Shown here piece by piece: positions 44,946 to 56,692 of a stretch of 64,000 nt of DNA (position 1 is its first letter; each line of letters starts with the position of its first letter). Position numbers and translations under genes: made by a program. The DNA is taken from positions 62,001 to 126,000 of the forward strand of contig JAWPHD010000233.1 in assembly GCA_037043455.1 (NCBI GenBank), in the 5' to 3' direction. Below the pieces are notes generated by a model. That model did not search any database. It worked only from the letters and a program-made list of their open reading frames with translations, and was not told the origin of the DNA. This DNA comes from Cyrtodaria siliqua. Taxonomy: Eukaryota > Mollusca > Bivalvia > Adapedonta > Hiatellidae.

Positions 44946-45757
44946 TTTTTTTTATATGTATCTGTCTCTGCATGTTTACGGATAAACACTCATTATACTG
45001 ATTGGATTGATGTTAATTCAGGATTGCGTCAGGGATGTTCATTGTCCCCTTTACTTTTCAATTTATTTATTAATGATCTTGCTTTCCGTATTAAAGTTTT
45101 AGGGACAGGCATTGCTATTGGTAATGAGAAAGTGAGTATAATGCTGTATGCAGATGATGTTGTCTTATTGGCAGAAAATGAACATGATTTTAAATTTAAG
45201 CTCATCGAACTGAATAGTTGATGTGATACAAATCGTTTGTCTGTTAATAATGCTAAAAGTAAAATTGTTCATTTTAGACCAAATTCCGTCTTCATCGTCC
45301 GTTTTTTCTTGTAGATCAGAAATTATTGATATCACTAATAAATATGTTTATCTTGGAATAGTAGTAACAGAGCACTTAGATTATAACGTTACAGCAAATG
45401 TAGTAGCTCAAAGTGCAAGTCGTGCTCTGAGTCTGTTAATTGCCAAGTATAAGAGTCTATGCGGTATGCCATATGGTGTTTATACTAAGCTATATGACTC
45501 ATTAGTATGGTCCGTTATCTCGTATGGAGCTGCTGTATTGGGTTGCAAATCATATCCGTGTATTAATGCTGTACACAACAGGGCTATGCGGTTTTTCTTA
45601 GGTACGGAAAAGTATACACCAACCGCTGCTATTTACGGGGACATGGGCTGGCAACCAGCTTTTATTAAACAGTGGAGATGCATTTGTAACCTTTGGTACC
45701 GCAATATCCATACGAATAATGAAGACTTAAAGTTCCACAGTCACCCTTTAAAATGCA
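44946..45757 (+). pseudogene. LINE, part 2: RT palm and C-terminal region
   Basis: Continues the interrupted RT: SVSACLRINTHYTDWIDVNS, GLRQGCSLSPLLFNLFINDL (about 45018-45080), catalytic MLYADDVVLLAENE (about 45138-45180, intact YADD), then after a frameshift YVYLGIVVTEHLDYN, SRALSLLIAKYKSL, AVHNRAMRFFLGTEKYTPTA and GDMGWQPAFIKQWRC. The coding match ends near 45757, where a second insertion begins. Confidence 0.82.
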
Positions 45758-45999
45758 TATTGTTATATATTTTTATATTTAAATCAATAAAGTGAATTGA
45801 ATGGTAAAAAAACTAAAATAAAAAAAAACTTTGAAAAAGAAATATTTGCAAAAACAACAGGTATATTTTCCTTCAAAATGGAGTTACCTCCCCTTGATGT
45901 TAATTTTGCCCTATAGATGGCGCTCCACGCTGATGACGTAGATTTTGCCATGCGGAAATTTCCCTGTTGAGGTACAGATACGATTTATCATAGACCTAC

Positions 46000-46176
46000 A
46001 TGGATTTATCCTATAACTATTCTGACACAAATAACATTGAGCAAGAATTACTGGACAAGGTGATCGAGAATGAATTCGTTGTACAGCCGTACATGTATGA
46101 GCCACGGCCTGTTGCAAATCAGCAAGCTTATCAGTCTGCAATTAAAAGTGATGACAGACTTCGACGCTTTGCCTGA
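46000..46176 (+). CDS. 58-codon ORF, unknown
   Basis: Begins MDLSYNYSDTNNIEQELLDK and includes FVVQPYMYEPRPVANQQAYQ, ending in TGA. It is acidic at first, then basic. The PYMYEP stretch is reminiscent of the N-terminal segment of P2X7-C-domain-like proteins common in molluscs, but the zinc-binding part is absent. I would not assign a function. It could be a first exon or a transposon-borne fragment. Confidence 0.3.
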   Translation: MDLSYNYSDTNNIEQELLDKVIENEFVVQPYMYEPRPVANQQAYQSAIKSDDRLRRFA

Positions 46177-48102
46177 TTACAGAGCGAATCGGACATACCG
46201 ACTGGTAATTATATATTGTAATCGCGTATGGTAATTGCTAATCCATTTAAGTATGACAGCGACGTGAGTAAGTCGAATTACGCCGTCTGTTCTGCGCAAA
46301 GAAACTGTTCGATGACTGTCGTAGACATGTCATCCACCCACCAACATGACGATACATCGCACATTTCGTTCTTGTTCATTGCCGGCATATTGTCAAGGTT
46401 TATATGTTTTTCTATACAGTAGCATTAGTTTAAATAACCGATAACATGTATGAAAAAGAGTCGAATCGCAATGTCTAGATTTTAACAACGAAATTGTTTG
46501 GTGACCACCAGACCTATATGTCTGCGGTTACAATCGATTGTTCCCCACCCACTAAAGTCACGACGCATCGCCCTTTTTTATTGTTTTTTGCCGAAGTATG
46601 TGTTACTGTGTTGTGTTGTTTTTTTTGGCATACAGTACCTTCATGTTTTTAGATAAAGTGACGTAGTATAAATGAATTCTATTCACCGTCATCAAATGCG
46701 TGTCTGTCTAAAACATTTTCATTTTGAAAAAACAGTACTTGTTTAAAATATAATTTTGCTAGGTCTGTAAAGATTAGTGTTTCTTTCAATTACAGGTGTG
46801 ACTGTACCCACGGCAGTGCCATAAAAACACAAAATGACGTTCTGAAATGTTGCAGAGCTTATGGGGAATAGCTTAAAGTGGCAGTCTGCATCGCAGAAAC
46901 TCGTGGGTTTGAGGGAAACTGCCTCAAACCTGAGGTTTTTGAAGTGGCGGGAATTGCAAAATGTTGTTGAAATTTTGAAATGATACTATAACTATATTTG
47001 AATATATTCTTACTTGAGAAATAAAACCTTATATTGTACTTTACTGTATTTTCATTGTTTATTTATTGTATTTATAAGGCCAGCAGTATCCTCCAACACT
47101 TAATTGTGACAAAAATGGAACAAAATGTTGTTTCCAAATTAGAAAGATTGTCTCCGTTGTAAAAATCTAGAATGATATACGCACCAGAAGTAACTGTTGT
47201 AAAAAAGGAAATCAACTCCGTATTCAATTTTTTTTTTAAGATCTCAGCTATAGGTGTTTTTAAAGTAGGGCTCTATCTTAGAAAGAGTATGTCCTAAAAC
47301 TAAACTGAAAAGCTCAATGATTTCTGACAAACTGTTCATTAATTACACAATATACACGTTTATTATGTCGGACATCGTATTGACAGGTTTACACAGTATA
47401 TGTGACGTCATTGAGCTTTAGCCCAGATTTATCCCTATTCTATTTATGTTATCGTGTAATAAACATCAAAACACTCTCCGAAGGATGTTACACGCATCAT
47501 AGTTCTACACAGGACAAACATGGGAAGTACATCCTGTGATTTGTGTTTATGAATCTCAGCTGCAGTCATGCTGTACACCTGATGGGCCCACTTGGCGGGA
47601 CTAATCAGTGATTTATGACCTTGTTATGTAATAGCTACTGACAGTTTGCCAGGTGTTTGTTTATGCTGTGAATAACCATGTTCATTTCATTGCACACTCA
47701 CAATTTAGAACTTACTTTTGTGTTGGATAATTATACATGTCAGAGCGGAACTATTAGGAAGAAAACTGCATTATCCCAACCAACAATAATAATTATTATA
47801 ATAAATAATACATGTTCTAAACATAAGTGAATCTGAAGGTGGAAATGTTCATTTATAATTTTCATAATGGTTTAAATAGTTTTTTTGTAAAAGCGTAAAT
47901 TTCACCGGTCACATATAGGATCCATAAGCGAGATAACTCAAAAGCACCGAAGTAAACACAAAAAAATAATAACGCCATGGGATATTTATCATGTTTCAAT
48001 TTTCATTTATGGATGAAAAGCCCACTCTTCCTGCAGGATACGTTTCGAGATTTGATAAATAGTCGCCGAAGTCAGCTAAAAATAAACCAAACTGACATAC
48101 TT

Positions 48103-48189
48103 TTACTTTCGTTCAGGGTTCTTATATATAATCACTTTTAACCCTTTGCTCATCATGGTATTGCATCCAAACGCAACACAGAGAACCAT
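48103..48189 (-). pseudogene. THAP zinc-finger N-terminus fragment
   Basis: The minus-strand 28-codon frame starts MVLCVAFGCNTMMSKGLKVI and ends NPERK. The start M....CVAFGC with KG and a following F/Y..P matches the beginning of THAP DNA-binding domains (C2CH). The rest of the domain (the AVPTF-type end, distal C and H) is not found downstream. It is therefore truncated, or it is a first exon whose partner was lost. THAP domains are frequent in P-element-like transposases. Confidence 0.5.
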
Positions 48190-48439
48190 TTTCCAATAGT
48201 TATCTAATATGATAATACAAAATAAGTTGTCACAAATAAAAACAATAAATATATGATGTCTTCCCGAAATTACCGTGCATGAATGCAACAGATGACAATC
48301 AGGCCATAAGGTCAATGGCAAAATCTACGTCATCACACAAAGTGCGCGCAGAAACTACCGAATTGTTCCGGACTTTCACGAAGACAATTTTATTAGTATA
48401 CTATATATTTATATAAATGGGGTAGATTACCTTGGCTGG

Positions 48440-49540
48440 TGATCTTTAACAAGCGCAGTTTTATATGGGCCTTACATATAGCTAATAGATCGTGTAAAAA
48501 CTAGTGTTATAGCGTTAAAAGTAGTCTTGACAGTATTGATTCTCGATTTACTGATATGACTAACAAACCATCCAAAAATTTATTTATTGTTTCTGTAGTT
48601 GACTTTATGATGAATAAACATGTAGAGGAATGGAAACTATGCATACATATAGTTACAGGTCTAAATAACAACGGTCGTAACAAGTAAAGAACATATAAAG
48701 TGTTTAAGTCAGAGTATTGTACTGAGAATTATTGCAAAGTTATATTACCTTTGCATCATCGGTCCGCATTTGCGGTGTTGCACCTTTACGATTAGAGGCA
48801 GGGCGATATGAAAATGATCGTGTATGTCCACTATGTAAGACAGGTGTTGAAGATGAAGTTCATCTATTCTTAAGTGCAGTTTTCATAATGATATTAGAGA
48901 GGCTTTGGTTAGCAAAGCTTGTAGTATTCATCCTGATTTTAATACTTTAAACGATTTATAAACGATTGAAATATTGTTTTCCAACCAGGGAATGGGTAAG
49001 AGTGTGTGCCAAAACCTGTTACAGGATTTTATAAACTAGAAAGACTTATCTGTATAAATAATGTTACATTGTTTTAATTAGGCGACTTATATGTACTGTG
49101 TTTTATGTATTGTTGGACAGTTATTGTTAATCAGTTTCTATCTATGATAACGGATGTTTTAGTATTTTTTTATTTGCGTTTATTAGGTGGATTCTCCACG
49201 AGAGCTTATTTACAAATTTCACAGTTTACCCAAACTCATTTTAATGGCATTTTAAACTTTGAGTATTATATACGTGATACTCATAAGGTTGATTAACAAT
49301 AGTTGTCCACTTCTTATCACATTAAATGTATAATTGGTAACTCATGTACAGGCCAAAACGATAATTATGCTTTGATATGAATTATTGAATGTTACATGTT
49401 AATGTGCAATAATATCGTCTCCTATAATTCTTTTAGAATGGTATTTACAATTCATGTTTTATGTATGAAATAATGTATATATGTAAGCATATTTGATTGT
49501 AAACCATGAGACGCAAATAAACTATTAAATCTGTTACATA
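48440..49540 (+). pseudogene. LINE, part 3: C-terminal region and 3' UTR
   Basis: Resumes with FNKRSFIWALHIANRSCKN (about 48449-48505), then a NNGRNK.RTYKVFKSEYCTENY stretch (about 48667-48735), then a RTS-type C-terminal RICGVAPLRLEAGRYEND and VCPLCKTGVEDEVHLFLS (C..C......H; 48765-48880). The 3' UTR contains TGTAAACCATGAGACGCAAA then TAAAC near 49500, plausibly the 3' end. Confidence 0.75.
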
Positions 49541-50044
49541 ACAAATACAGTATTATCTCGTTGATACATTTTAACATCTCGTTACGCCCACCTCGATGTT
49601 TGAATCAACGAACTTGATGGGACCATATTCTTTCTATTACTTGGCTTAGATTATAAGGAAATACAACATACACGTTTAGTCTGCTCATATAAACATTTCA
49701 CCAGTCAATGTGTTTTAAAACAAATGGCGACACATTGGTTTAGCCTAGCAGAAAATAATTTAGAAAACAAAAAATAACAGCTTGTATCAAAGTATGATTT
49801 TAAATTTATTATGTGTTTCTCGGCTTGACAGTACGTCATCAAGTAATAAGAAAATTAAGAATAAATTTAGGGTAATCAGAAGCAAATCCTAAAGTTACTG
49901 CGTACGCAACTGAAATTCCATATTTTGACATAGTCGAGGAAAATAACTACGTATTACATACATTACTTATGATCATGTCAAACTCATTGGAGATGCCATT
50001 AAAACAAAGATCAAATGTGGTGTAAATCTGAAGCCATTTTTTTT
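49541..50044. other. Unannotated AT-rich DNA
   Basis: Nothing supportable seen. Confidence 0.45.
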
Positions 50045-50480
50045 TTAAATAAGTATTAAAGTCGAAGAGGAAATGCAACTTTCACAAAACACAGAACCCA
50101 AAAGATACGAAAAAGACAAACATGAATGGCAATGTTAATAATGAATAAAGGCATATGACGTCACAAACACAAAAGTCATTAATAAGTTAGCCGAGATGCC
50201 AATATTTTGTCAAAATCAAGAACAGTAACTCTGTAATGCACACGTGTTTAATGCCAGACGATTATGGAAGTGAAACATCAAATTGATTGAAGTCTGTCAG
50301 CACTAACCCTACTGTCAACCCAATAAAACGGGACAGTGTAAATAAAGAAATCACCGCCATGAACTATTCTCTAACCAACAAGGCAGCATTAATAGGCAAT
50401 ATAGGTAAAACACAAAGATGCTCGTGTATATATAAATACAAAAAAAGCATAGAAAGCCACAAAGAATGTACTCAATGACT
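50045..50480 (-). other. Naiad-like 3' UTR, copy D (minus strand)
   Basis: Antisense tail with GAAATGCAACTTTCACAAAA at the 3' end and AGTGTAAATAAAGAAATCAC and CATAGAAAGCCACAAAGAAT upstream. The region that normally carries the 82-bp segment (CCAAGGCGGTA core) is missing or decayed here. Confidence 0.75.
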
Positions 50481-51725
50481 TGGCAGAAACCAGAGCAACA
50501 AGAGAATACACATCGAGGGCACGACAAGACCAGACTGCAGACAAACATCAAACGTCACCGTCCTTTTGGGCTTTAGGTAGACGTCATCATAGGGTCCACA
50601 GCTTGTCCGGTCATCGCACAATTAAAGAGGAAAGCATAGTGGCGAGCTGTAAATGGATCCACCACCAAGCATGCAGTGCGTTGCAAAATGAGAGGGTTTT
50701 GATAACCCTTTTAACAAGTTTAAAAAATATAGTATGAAAGTGATCATGACCAAGGATCTTACGAAGTTTGTAAAACATGTCACCATAGAAGTCAGGTTGT
50801 GATAGTCCTCGCAGAAGAGTTCTTAAATTACTTTTATATTTGGAAAGAAGAACAGGGTTACGATAATAAAATTTTGCAAAGGTTTTACGAAGTTTATGGT
50901 AACGGTAACCCTGATGGAGTAGCATTTTAGTTATACAAAGATTACGAATATTAAAGTCATACACTTGATTACAAGCTCTAAAAACAATTGAGACACATAG
51001 ACCCCATAAGAAGTTGCTCGGGGAACATCCCCATCTAACTGGGGATAATTAACAATATCAAAATTAAAATCATCTCTCTTGTCATATATTTTGCTAATTA
51101 TTTCACCATTTTCAATGGAGAGATGTAAATCAAGAAAAGAAGCGTTAGTATCAGAAATATTACCTTTTTTGGGTTGAAGTTCTTTAGGGTATATATTATT
51201 AACCATAGTAGAAAAGAAAGGGTTGTCAATGTTTAATATGTCATCCAGATACCGAGATGTGTCATTAAAGGCCCCAATAACATTTTTCTGGGTATCTGGT
51301 GAAAGATTCAACATGAAATCTATTTCATAGCAATATAAAAACGAATCTGCGCCAAGCGGTGCACAGTTCGTACCCAACAATTTGTGTCTAACGGTCGTTC
51401 AATATCTGACGAAAAAATTATTTAATAAGAAGATGAGTGCTTCACAAAATTCTAGGCAAGTCCACATAATGTAATTGTCTAAACTGCAGTTAGTAAAAAA
51501 CGCTTTAATATTATTACAGGCCAAAAATGTAGTATTTTCCCTAGCGAACGTTTCTTGAATAAGAGCAATAAGCTTGTCTTCGATAAGGTGATGTGGTAAG
51601 GTTGTATATAGTGTAGAGAAGTCATAAGTGCTAATAGATGAAACTTGACGTTTATTGCATATTTTATCAAGAACGTCTCCTGAATTTTTTATAGACCAAA
51701 ACAAATTAATACCAGAGTTTTCCTA
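50481..51725 (-). pseudogene. Naiad-like PLE reverse transcriptase, copy D
   Basis: The best preserved RT of the family in the window, 5'-truncated at about 51725. In order on the minus strand: NSGDVLDKICNKRQVSSIST, then YDFSTLYTTLPHHLIEDKLI (51700-51590), FARENTTFLACNNIKAFFTN, MWTCLEFCEALIFLLNN, a frameshift, LGTNCAPLGADSFLYCYEID (about 51380-51320), NDTSRYLDDILNIDNPFF with intact catalytic aspartates (about 51265-51210), KIYDKRDDFNFDIVNYP (about 51080), YGVYVSQL, GYRYHKLRKTFAKFYYRNP (about 50900-50850) and FYGDMFYKLRKILGHDHFH. The DFSTLYTTLPH and GTNCAPL motifs give the first palm aspartate and motif B equivalents. No endonuclease remains. Confidence 0.8.
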
Positions 51726-51929
51726 AGTCGTGCATTATAGTGTCCCTTGGCACACATTAATTATACACGACTTCCAAATGTGATAAGAATGCAATTACCG
51801 GAATAATGACGTTAAGCTCAGGTGATCCCAGGATAAATTGGATCTTAAAAGGTAGAACGAAAAACGAATCATATGCAAAATACAAACGATTAAAGAGAAA
51901 CTTTGTCAATACAATGAATTAAACACGGA

Positions 51930-52095
51930 CATCGCAGCCGATGTAGAGAACCATGGGCGCTCTCTAAAATATAGAAAAGCACCGTCGTTTGATAACATAT
52001 ATGATGAACATCTTAAATTTGTGGACCTTCCTTAAACTGTGCACTTTCCGAATTGTTTAATCAAATTATCTCTAAAAGATAATGCAAAAAAAAAA
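51930..52095 (+). pseudogene. Short LINE RT fragment
   Basis: Encodes KAPSFDNIYDEHLKFVD, then after a shift NCALSELFNQIISKR. This is the K-A-P-G-x-D-x-I...E-L-K and L-F-N-x-I block at the start of LINE RTs. Nothing more of the element is recognisable. Confidence 0.6.
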
Positions 52096-52199
52096 TGATT
52101 GTCATACCAGTGTATCAAAGCAACAGCAAAAGCAGGTCCGATCAAAAAAGTGTCACATTGCAAGAATTATCAGACAGTAATTTAGGAATCTGCGTACTA

Positions 52200-52960
52200 A
52201 TCTGGTAACGATTCTAGTTTGGTATGGTCATTAAGACACTGAAGGCACAACATATTTAAAACTGGATTTGAGCACCTGCATAAAGGGGCCCCTCTACAGG
52301 GGTACAACTTTTTGAACTTACAGCAATTTACTACTACGAGTTTCGGGCTTGTGACGTTAATTCCTTCTATACCCTTCGTGATTTCAAGTTCATGTGTGGT
52401 ATATTTCTTAGTTAAGGATTTGTTGCGCAATAAGTTTTCATATTTTGGCTCCATCCTCGGGGGCTCCATAGAGGGAAATCAGGTAAAAGAAGACAACAGA
52501 TTGCATATCTTGTCGAAATGTGAAAGCATTTGATTCTAATTGGGTATGATCATTTAGGGACTCGAGGCACATCATTTATAAAATGGATTTTGTTCTCCTA
52601 TGTAAAGGGGCCATCTACAGGGGTACAACTGGAGGGGCTTGTAGTAATTTAATATTTCATAGTTTTGACCTTACGACACTTACTTTTTACTAAGTGACGA
52701 TGGCAGATGTAAAGTAATTCCACGGATTTTGGCTTTACTCACTGGCGCCTCCCTAGGGGGTAATCGGGTCAAAAGCCACACAATAATGCACATCTTGTCC
52801 ATATGTGAATGGTTATTATTCAAATTTGGTATGGTCATTGATAGACGCGAGGCACAACATATATAAAACGTGTTTTGACCTGCATAAAGTGGCCACTCTA
52901 CAGGGGTACAAATTGGGGAAACTTACTGTTATTTACTATTACTCAACGGAAATAACTTCA
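52200..52960. repeat. Diverged tandem repeat, about 300-bp unit, about 2.4 copies
   Basis: Each unit contains TTTGGTATGGTCATT, GAGGCACAACAT, TGCATAAA, GGGGC, TCTACAGGGGTACAA (52217-52310, 52540-52635, 52835-52915). The first two also share a GGCTCC/GGCGCC..GGGG..AATC.GG and CACATCTTGTC stretch. Copies are perhaps 70 percent alike by eye. It is not clearly coding. Confidence 0.7.
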
Positions 52961-53230
52961 CTAGGAATGCTAAGAAGATGAAATAAAAGAGATGATAGAC
53001 AGATAGACGTAAAATAATGAAATAAATAAGACATACTACACGGACCATATAGAGGGTTTAACAAATTATAATAAATTCAATGATAAATACGGTTTGGGGT
53101 GGGGTATACATAATACAAAGGAGGAAGAAAGAAGAAAGTTTTCCCAATCGCTTTTCACCTATCGAGTACTAATCCAATCCGGCTTCCGCGGCGGTACCAG
53201 GGACCATATGTCACCGCCAGCATAGCTCTA

Positions 53231-53671
53231 GGACTCACACCACTATTATCTCCCTTGAATACTCGTGCCCTACAGATGAAGGAGGTAGATAAAAAAACAA
53301 GTTCGCTTTTTTACATTTTACAGGATACATTGATTTATCTTTACCAGGTTCTAAATCTACAGCATTTTTGGAAGAAATCACAGAAAAATGCATGTTGATA
53401 TAAGATTTCTAGCTAATTCTGCCTCATTTTACACATCATGGGTCTAATCACCACGGCGTTGTATTTTTGACTAAATTTTGATAGGTGTCACGCAAACATG
53501 AAATTAAAAACATTTCAATCTGGTAAATATTTGTTAAATGTGTTTTAAATTGCAGCTATTGGATCAATGAAGAATTTAAGCATAAATACATGTTGCAAAA
53601 TCTTTTTTTTCTCTATGCCACGAACAAAAACATTACAATGGGACTCTATGGAAAATTAATTGTGGTGTGAG
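53231..53671. mobile_element. 440-bp MITE, copy 1
   Basis: Ends CTCACACCACTATTA and its inverse TAATTGTGGTGTGAG (one mismatch in 15). It is about 95 percent alike to 54730-55172. Both copies are flanked by AGGA on the left and ACGT on the right. No ORF. Confidence 0.75.
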
Positions 53672-53674
53672 ACG

Positions 53675-53985
53675 TTAAGAAAGAGCTGCATAATGGGTAT
53701 CTTTTATTCGTTATTCTTAAGGCATTGCGCTTTAGAGCTGCAGAATGGCATTTTCATCCGTCATCTCTAAGGTATTGCGCTTTAGAGCTGCAGAACGGGT
53801 ATCTTTCATCCTTTAATGCTAAGGCATTGCGCTTTAGAGCTGCAGAACAGGTATCTTTCATAATTCATCTCTAATGCCTTGCAATTTAGAGCTTCAGAAT
53901 GGGAATTTCCATAATTCATCTCTAAGCCCATGCGCTTTAGAGCTGCAGAACGGGTATCTTACATCCTTCACCTCTAAGCATTGTT
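53675..53985. repeat. 52-bp tandem repeat, about 6 copies
   Basis: The unit ATTGCGCTTTAGAGCTGCAG with AACGGGTATCTTTCATCC and CATCTCTAAGG repeats every 52 bases. It starts immediately after MITE copy 1. Confidence 0.9.
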
Positions 53986-54729
53986 TGTGTATCTGTGAAC
54001 GTTTCAGACATGTTAGGACACAGTTAACACGGTTATTCAGAAATCCCGTCTGTGTATGTATAGTTACTTCAAGTTATCTTCTAAATAACCTATACTGTGT
54101 TGATGAGCCGTTAAACAACATTCAATTCAATTCAATTCAAGTTATCTTCATATTGCAGGAATTAGCTGAAATTTTACTTGATACCATGTTTAACTAAAAA
54201 TTAACTATATTTTCAAAACCAATACAGGTATAAGCATAATTTTAGCTTTATTTTACAGCTATTGGCTTGTAAAACAAACACACATATCAATGGAGACAGA
54301 CTACTTTGAAAAAAATGTCAAAATTAAAGCGAGAGACTGATACTTTTCCTGGAAAATAAAATTTTTGACGGGTAACCCTTAGTTTGAGTTTATTATTTTC
54401 AGCATTTTTCTCAATAATCATTTCTTAAAGATCATCTTTGTGCTATATTCAGATTTAGAGATGCCTTTTCATGTATATTTAAAAGTTTCAGACATAGCTG
54501 AGCACAAATGATCAGGAAAATGCAAAATCCTTATCACTACTGTAGATTTTCAAAATATTAAAGGTATTCGGCCTGAATTTCGACCAATACCCTAGGTCAC
54601 TAAAACTTGAATAATTTGAAAACTAATAAACATGGAATCAAAATTTTAGCACTTTTCAGCATGTAATTGGTTTGTATACATTTTCAATTATTATTGAGGT
54701 GATCGTTAGAAAAAAAAATCACCTAAAGG
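53986..54729. other. Unannotated AT-rich DNA between the two MITE copies
   Basis: Contains only a short (ATTCA)n run at 54120-54139. No gene seen. Confidence 0.5.
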
Positions 54730-55172
54730 ACTCACACCACTATTATCTCCCTTGAATACTCGTGCCCTACAGATGAAGGAGGTAGATAAAAAAAAAACAA
54801 GTTCGCTTTTCTACATTTTACAGGATACATTGATTTATCTTTACCAGGTTCTAAATCTACAGCATTTTAGGAAGAGATCACAGAAAAATGCATGTTGATA
54901 TAAGATTTCTAGCTAATTCTGCCCATTTTACACATCATGGGTCTAATCACCACGGGATTGTATTTTTGACTACATTTTGATAGGTGTGAGAATATCATGA
55001 AATTAAAAAAAGTGCAGTCTGGTTAATATTTGTTAAATGTGTTTTTAAATTGCAGATATTGGATCAATGAAGAATTTAAGCATAAATACATGTTGCAAAA
55101 TAATTTTTTTTCTCTATGCCATGAACAAAAACATTACAATGGGACCCTATGGAAAATTAATTGTGGTGTGAG
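54730..55172. mobile_element. 440-bp MITE, copy 2
   Basis: Direct-oriented relative of 53231-53671, same termini and same immediate flanking tetranucleotides, with small indels. Confidence 0.75.
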
Positions 55173-55851
55173 ACGTCTATTTTGATGGCCTACTTGACAA
55201 CTGGAATGGGCCCTGACTTAGTAGGAGAGTATGTACTGTTGTGGAAACAAAATTGACGTGATCAGAATTTACAATTTGTATAACGTTTTATGATGATAAT
55301 TTTATCGTTACTTGGAGGGTTAGTTTCTTTAATCAAGCGATATATGTAGGATGTATCACTGTATTGAGATGAGCTAGGCGTGACATGTGTCCGGTGTGTA
55401 CACAGCTGTGAATTATTGCTTCAATTATCTTTTTCTTTTTTTAGAAATGTCCTAGGACATTTCATTCAGTTCATATTTAGTGATTAACAGTTGCTAAGTA
55501 AGAAATCACATCTTAGACACCACATACGGTTATTATATTTCAAGATAATTCCAGACTCCCGCACGGGTCGTGAACTATATAGTCCCTTGCCACAGAGATA
55601 ACTTATACATCGAATACACACACACACACACACATACACACGCCCACATAAAAAAACAACCAATCAGCAATGAAAGAAATCCAATAATTATTGAAAAAAG
55701 ATGATCCGATACTGGTTGATTCTGATATTTAATTGTCAAAGCAACAACTTATACAGATAGATCTGGATTAAGTTTTAAGAGCTCTAGATGTTGTTATTAT
55801 AATTTAAGAAGATACGTGCTTGTTTAACTTATTTTAAAACGAAAGGAAATC
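55173..55851. other. Upstream region of the host gene; CA microsatellite
   Basis: A (CA)n run lies at 55616-55642. I cannot point to a clear TATA box or CCAAT box for the gene starting at 55852. The bases before the start (GGAAATC then ATG) have a purine at -4 rather than -3, a moderate translation context. Confidence 0.4.
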
Positions 55852-56161
55852 ATGCCTGAATTTAAAACAATATTTTACTTAAAACAGGTGTTTTTATTTG
55901 CAACGGTATTGCTGTCTGAGGTACATTCTCAAAACTGGACCCGTTGCGCGCGGTATACAGGGTGGAGTATACGATATCCCTATCGTAAAGAAAGTGTTGC
56001 AGATGAGTTGAGATGTGTCTTTAACTGTCTTCAATTACCAACATGTTTAGCAGTTGACTATGATGCCAGCACACAGAGTTGCTTATACTTTTCTTCACAT
56101 CTCCTTCAATTTCTTAGTACAGACGCCCGACATACAGTCATTATTATAGGGAATAAAACAG
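55852..56161 (+). CDS. Exon 1 of a secreted PAN/Link-domain protein
   Basis: The first of three exons that join in phase (310 + 136 + 127 bp = 190 residues plus stop). Residues 1-26 form a signal peptide (hydrophobic VFLFATVLL, cleavage near SQ-NW), so the protein should be secreted. Residues 28-103 carry Cys at 32, 55, 59, 65 and 77 in a RCVFNCLQLPTCLAVDYD and CLYFSS context, which resembles a PAN/Apple-type module. The donor is AACAG|GTATGC at 56162, phase 1; without splicing the frame runs on to a spurious end near 56226. With exons 2 and 3 the product looks like a short extracellular binding protein of the kind expanded in mollusc haemolymph and mucus. That role is inference. Confidence 0.75.
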
Positions 56162-56292
56162 GTATGCCACTTTACATGTCTTTTGTTTGTTTGTGTGATG
56201 TTTTACGACATTTTCAACTCTTGTAAGGTTATTATGACTGTCGATTTGTTTTGTGGTTGAGGCAGACCAACCACCTTTCCTGGGCAGAACCA

Positions 56293-56510
56293 GTACTGTA
56301 CGCCTCCTGCCATCCGTATAAGAATCGTCACGTCCTCACTTACAAGTCGAGCTCCCAGTGGGATTCGAACCAACCCGCAGCAGTGAGAGGCAGCAAAGCT
56401 TTACAATGCAAACCTTCGCCTCTCACCGCTGCGGGTTCGAATCCCACTGGGAGTTCGACTTGTAAGTGAGGAAGTGTCGATTCTTACGGATGGCGGGATG
56501 TGTACAGTAC
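56293..56510. repeat. Palindromic element in intron 1 with tRNA T-arm-like centre
   Basis: Arms of about 95 bp: 56293-56391 (GTACTGTACGCCTCCTGCCA) pair with 56418-56510 (ending TGTACAGTAC) with few mismatches; the spacer is about 26 bp. Near the centre both arms carry GCGGGTTCGAATCCCACTGG or its inverse, which looks like a tRNA box B and T-arm. Confidence 0.8.
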
Positions 56511-56692
56511 ATGTCTTACCTGCTATATTATTTAAATGCGAGTAAATCGTTTGAACGGCATAAACGGTCATTATTCTTTCTTTAGCATTAAAGGGAATGT
56601 AGCGACACGGTCAAACAACTGTATTATTGAAGGTTCTGAAAATCTTTAAAGTATGACGTCATAGTCCCAAATTACCATACTGGTTATATATA

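Larger units (their letters stand above)
45758..48440. mobile_element. 2.7-kb insertion in the LINE, with 21-bp inverted repeats and convergent ORF fragments
   Basis: The LINE coding sequence stops at about 45757 and resumes at about 48440, so this block is an insertion. Inside, TGATGACGTAGATTTTGCCA at 45931-45950 plus one base is repeated exactly inverted at 48315-48335. A 58-codon ORF starts just inside the left repeat and a THAP-type start just inside the right one, pointing toward each other. No target duplication or longer terminal repeats could be confirmed. It may be a non-autonomous DNA transposon with captured or decayed coding ends. Confidence 0.5.

Noticed and set aside
46840..46940. 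Small MITE suggested by GGGTTTGAGG and CCTCAAACC
   Set aside because: Only a 9-10 bp inverted match with no outer symmetry. This is too short to call.
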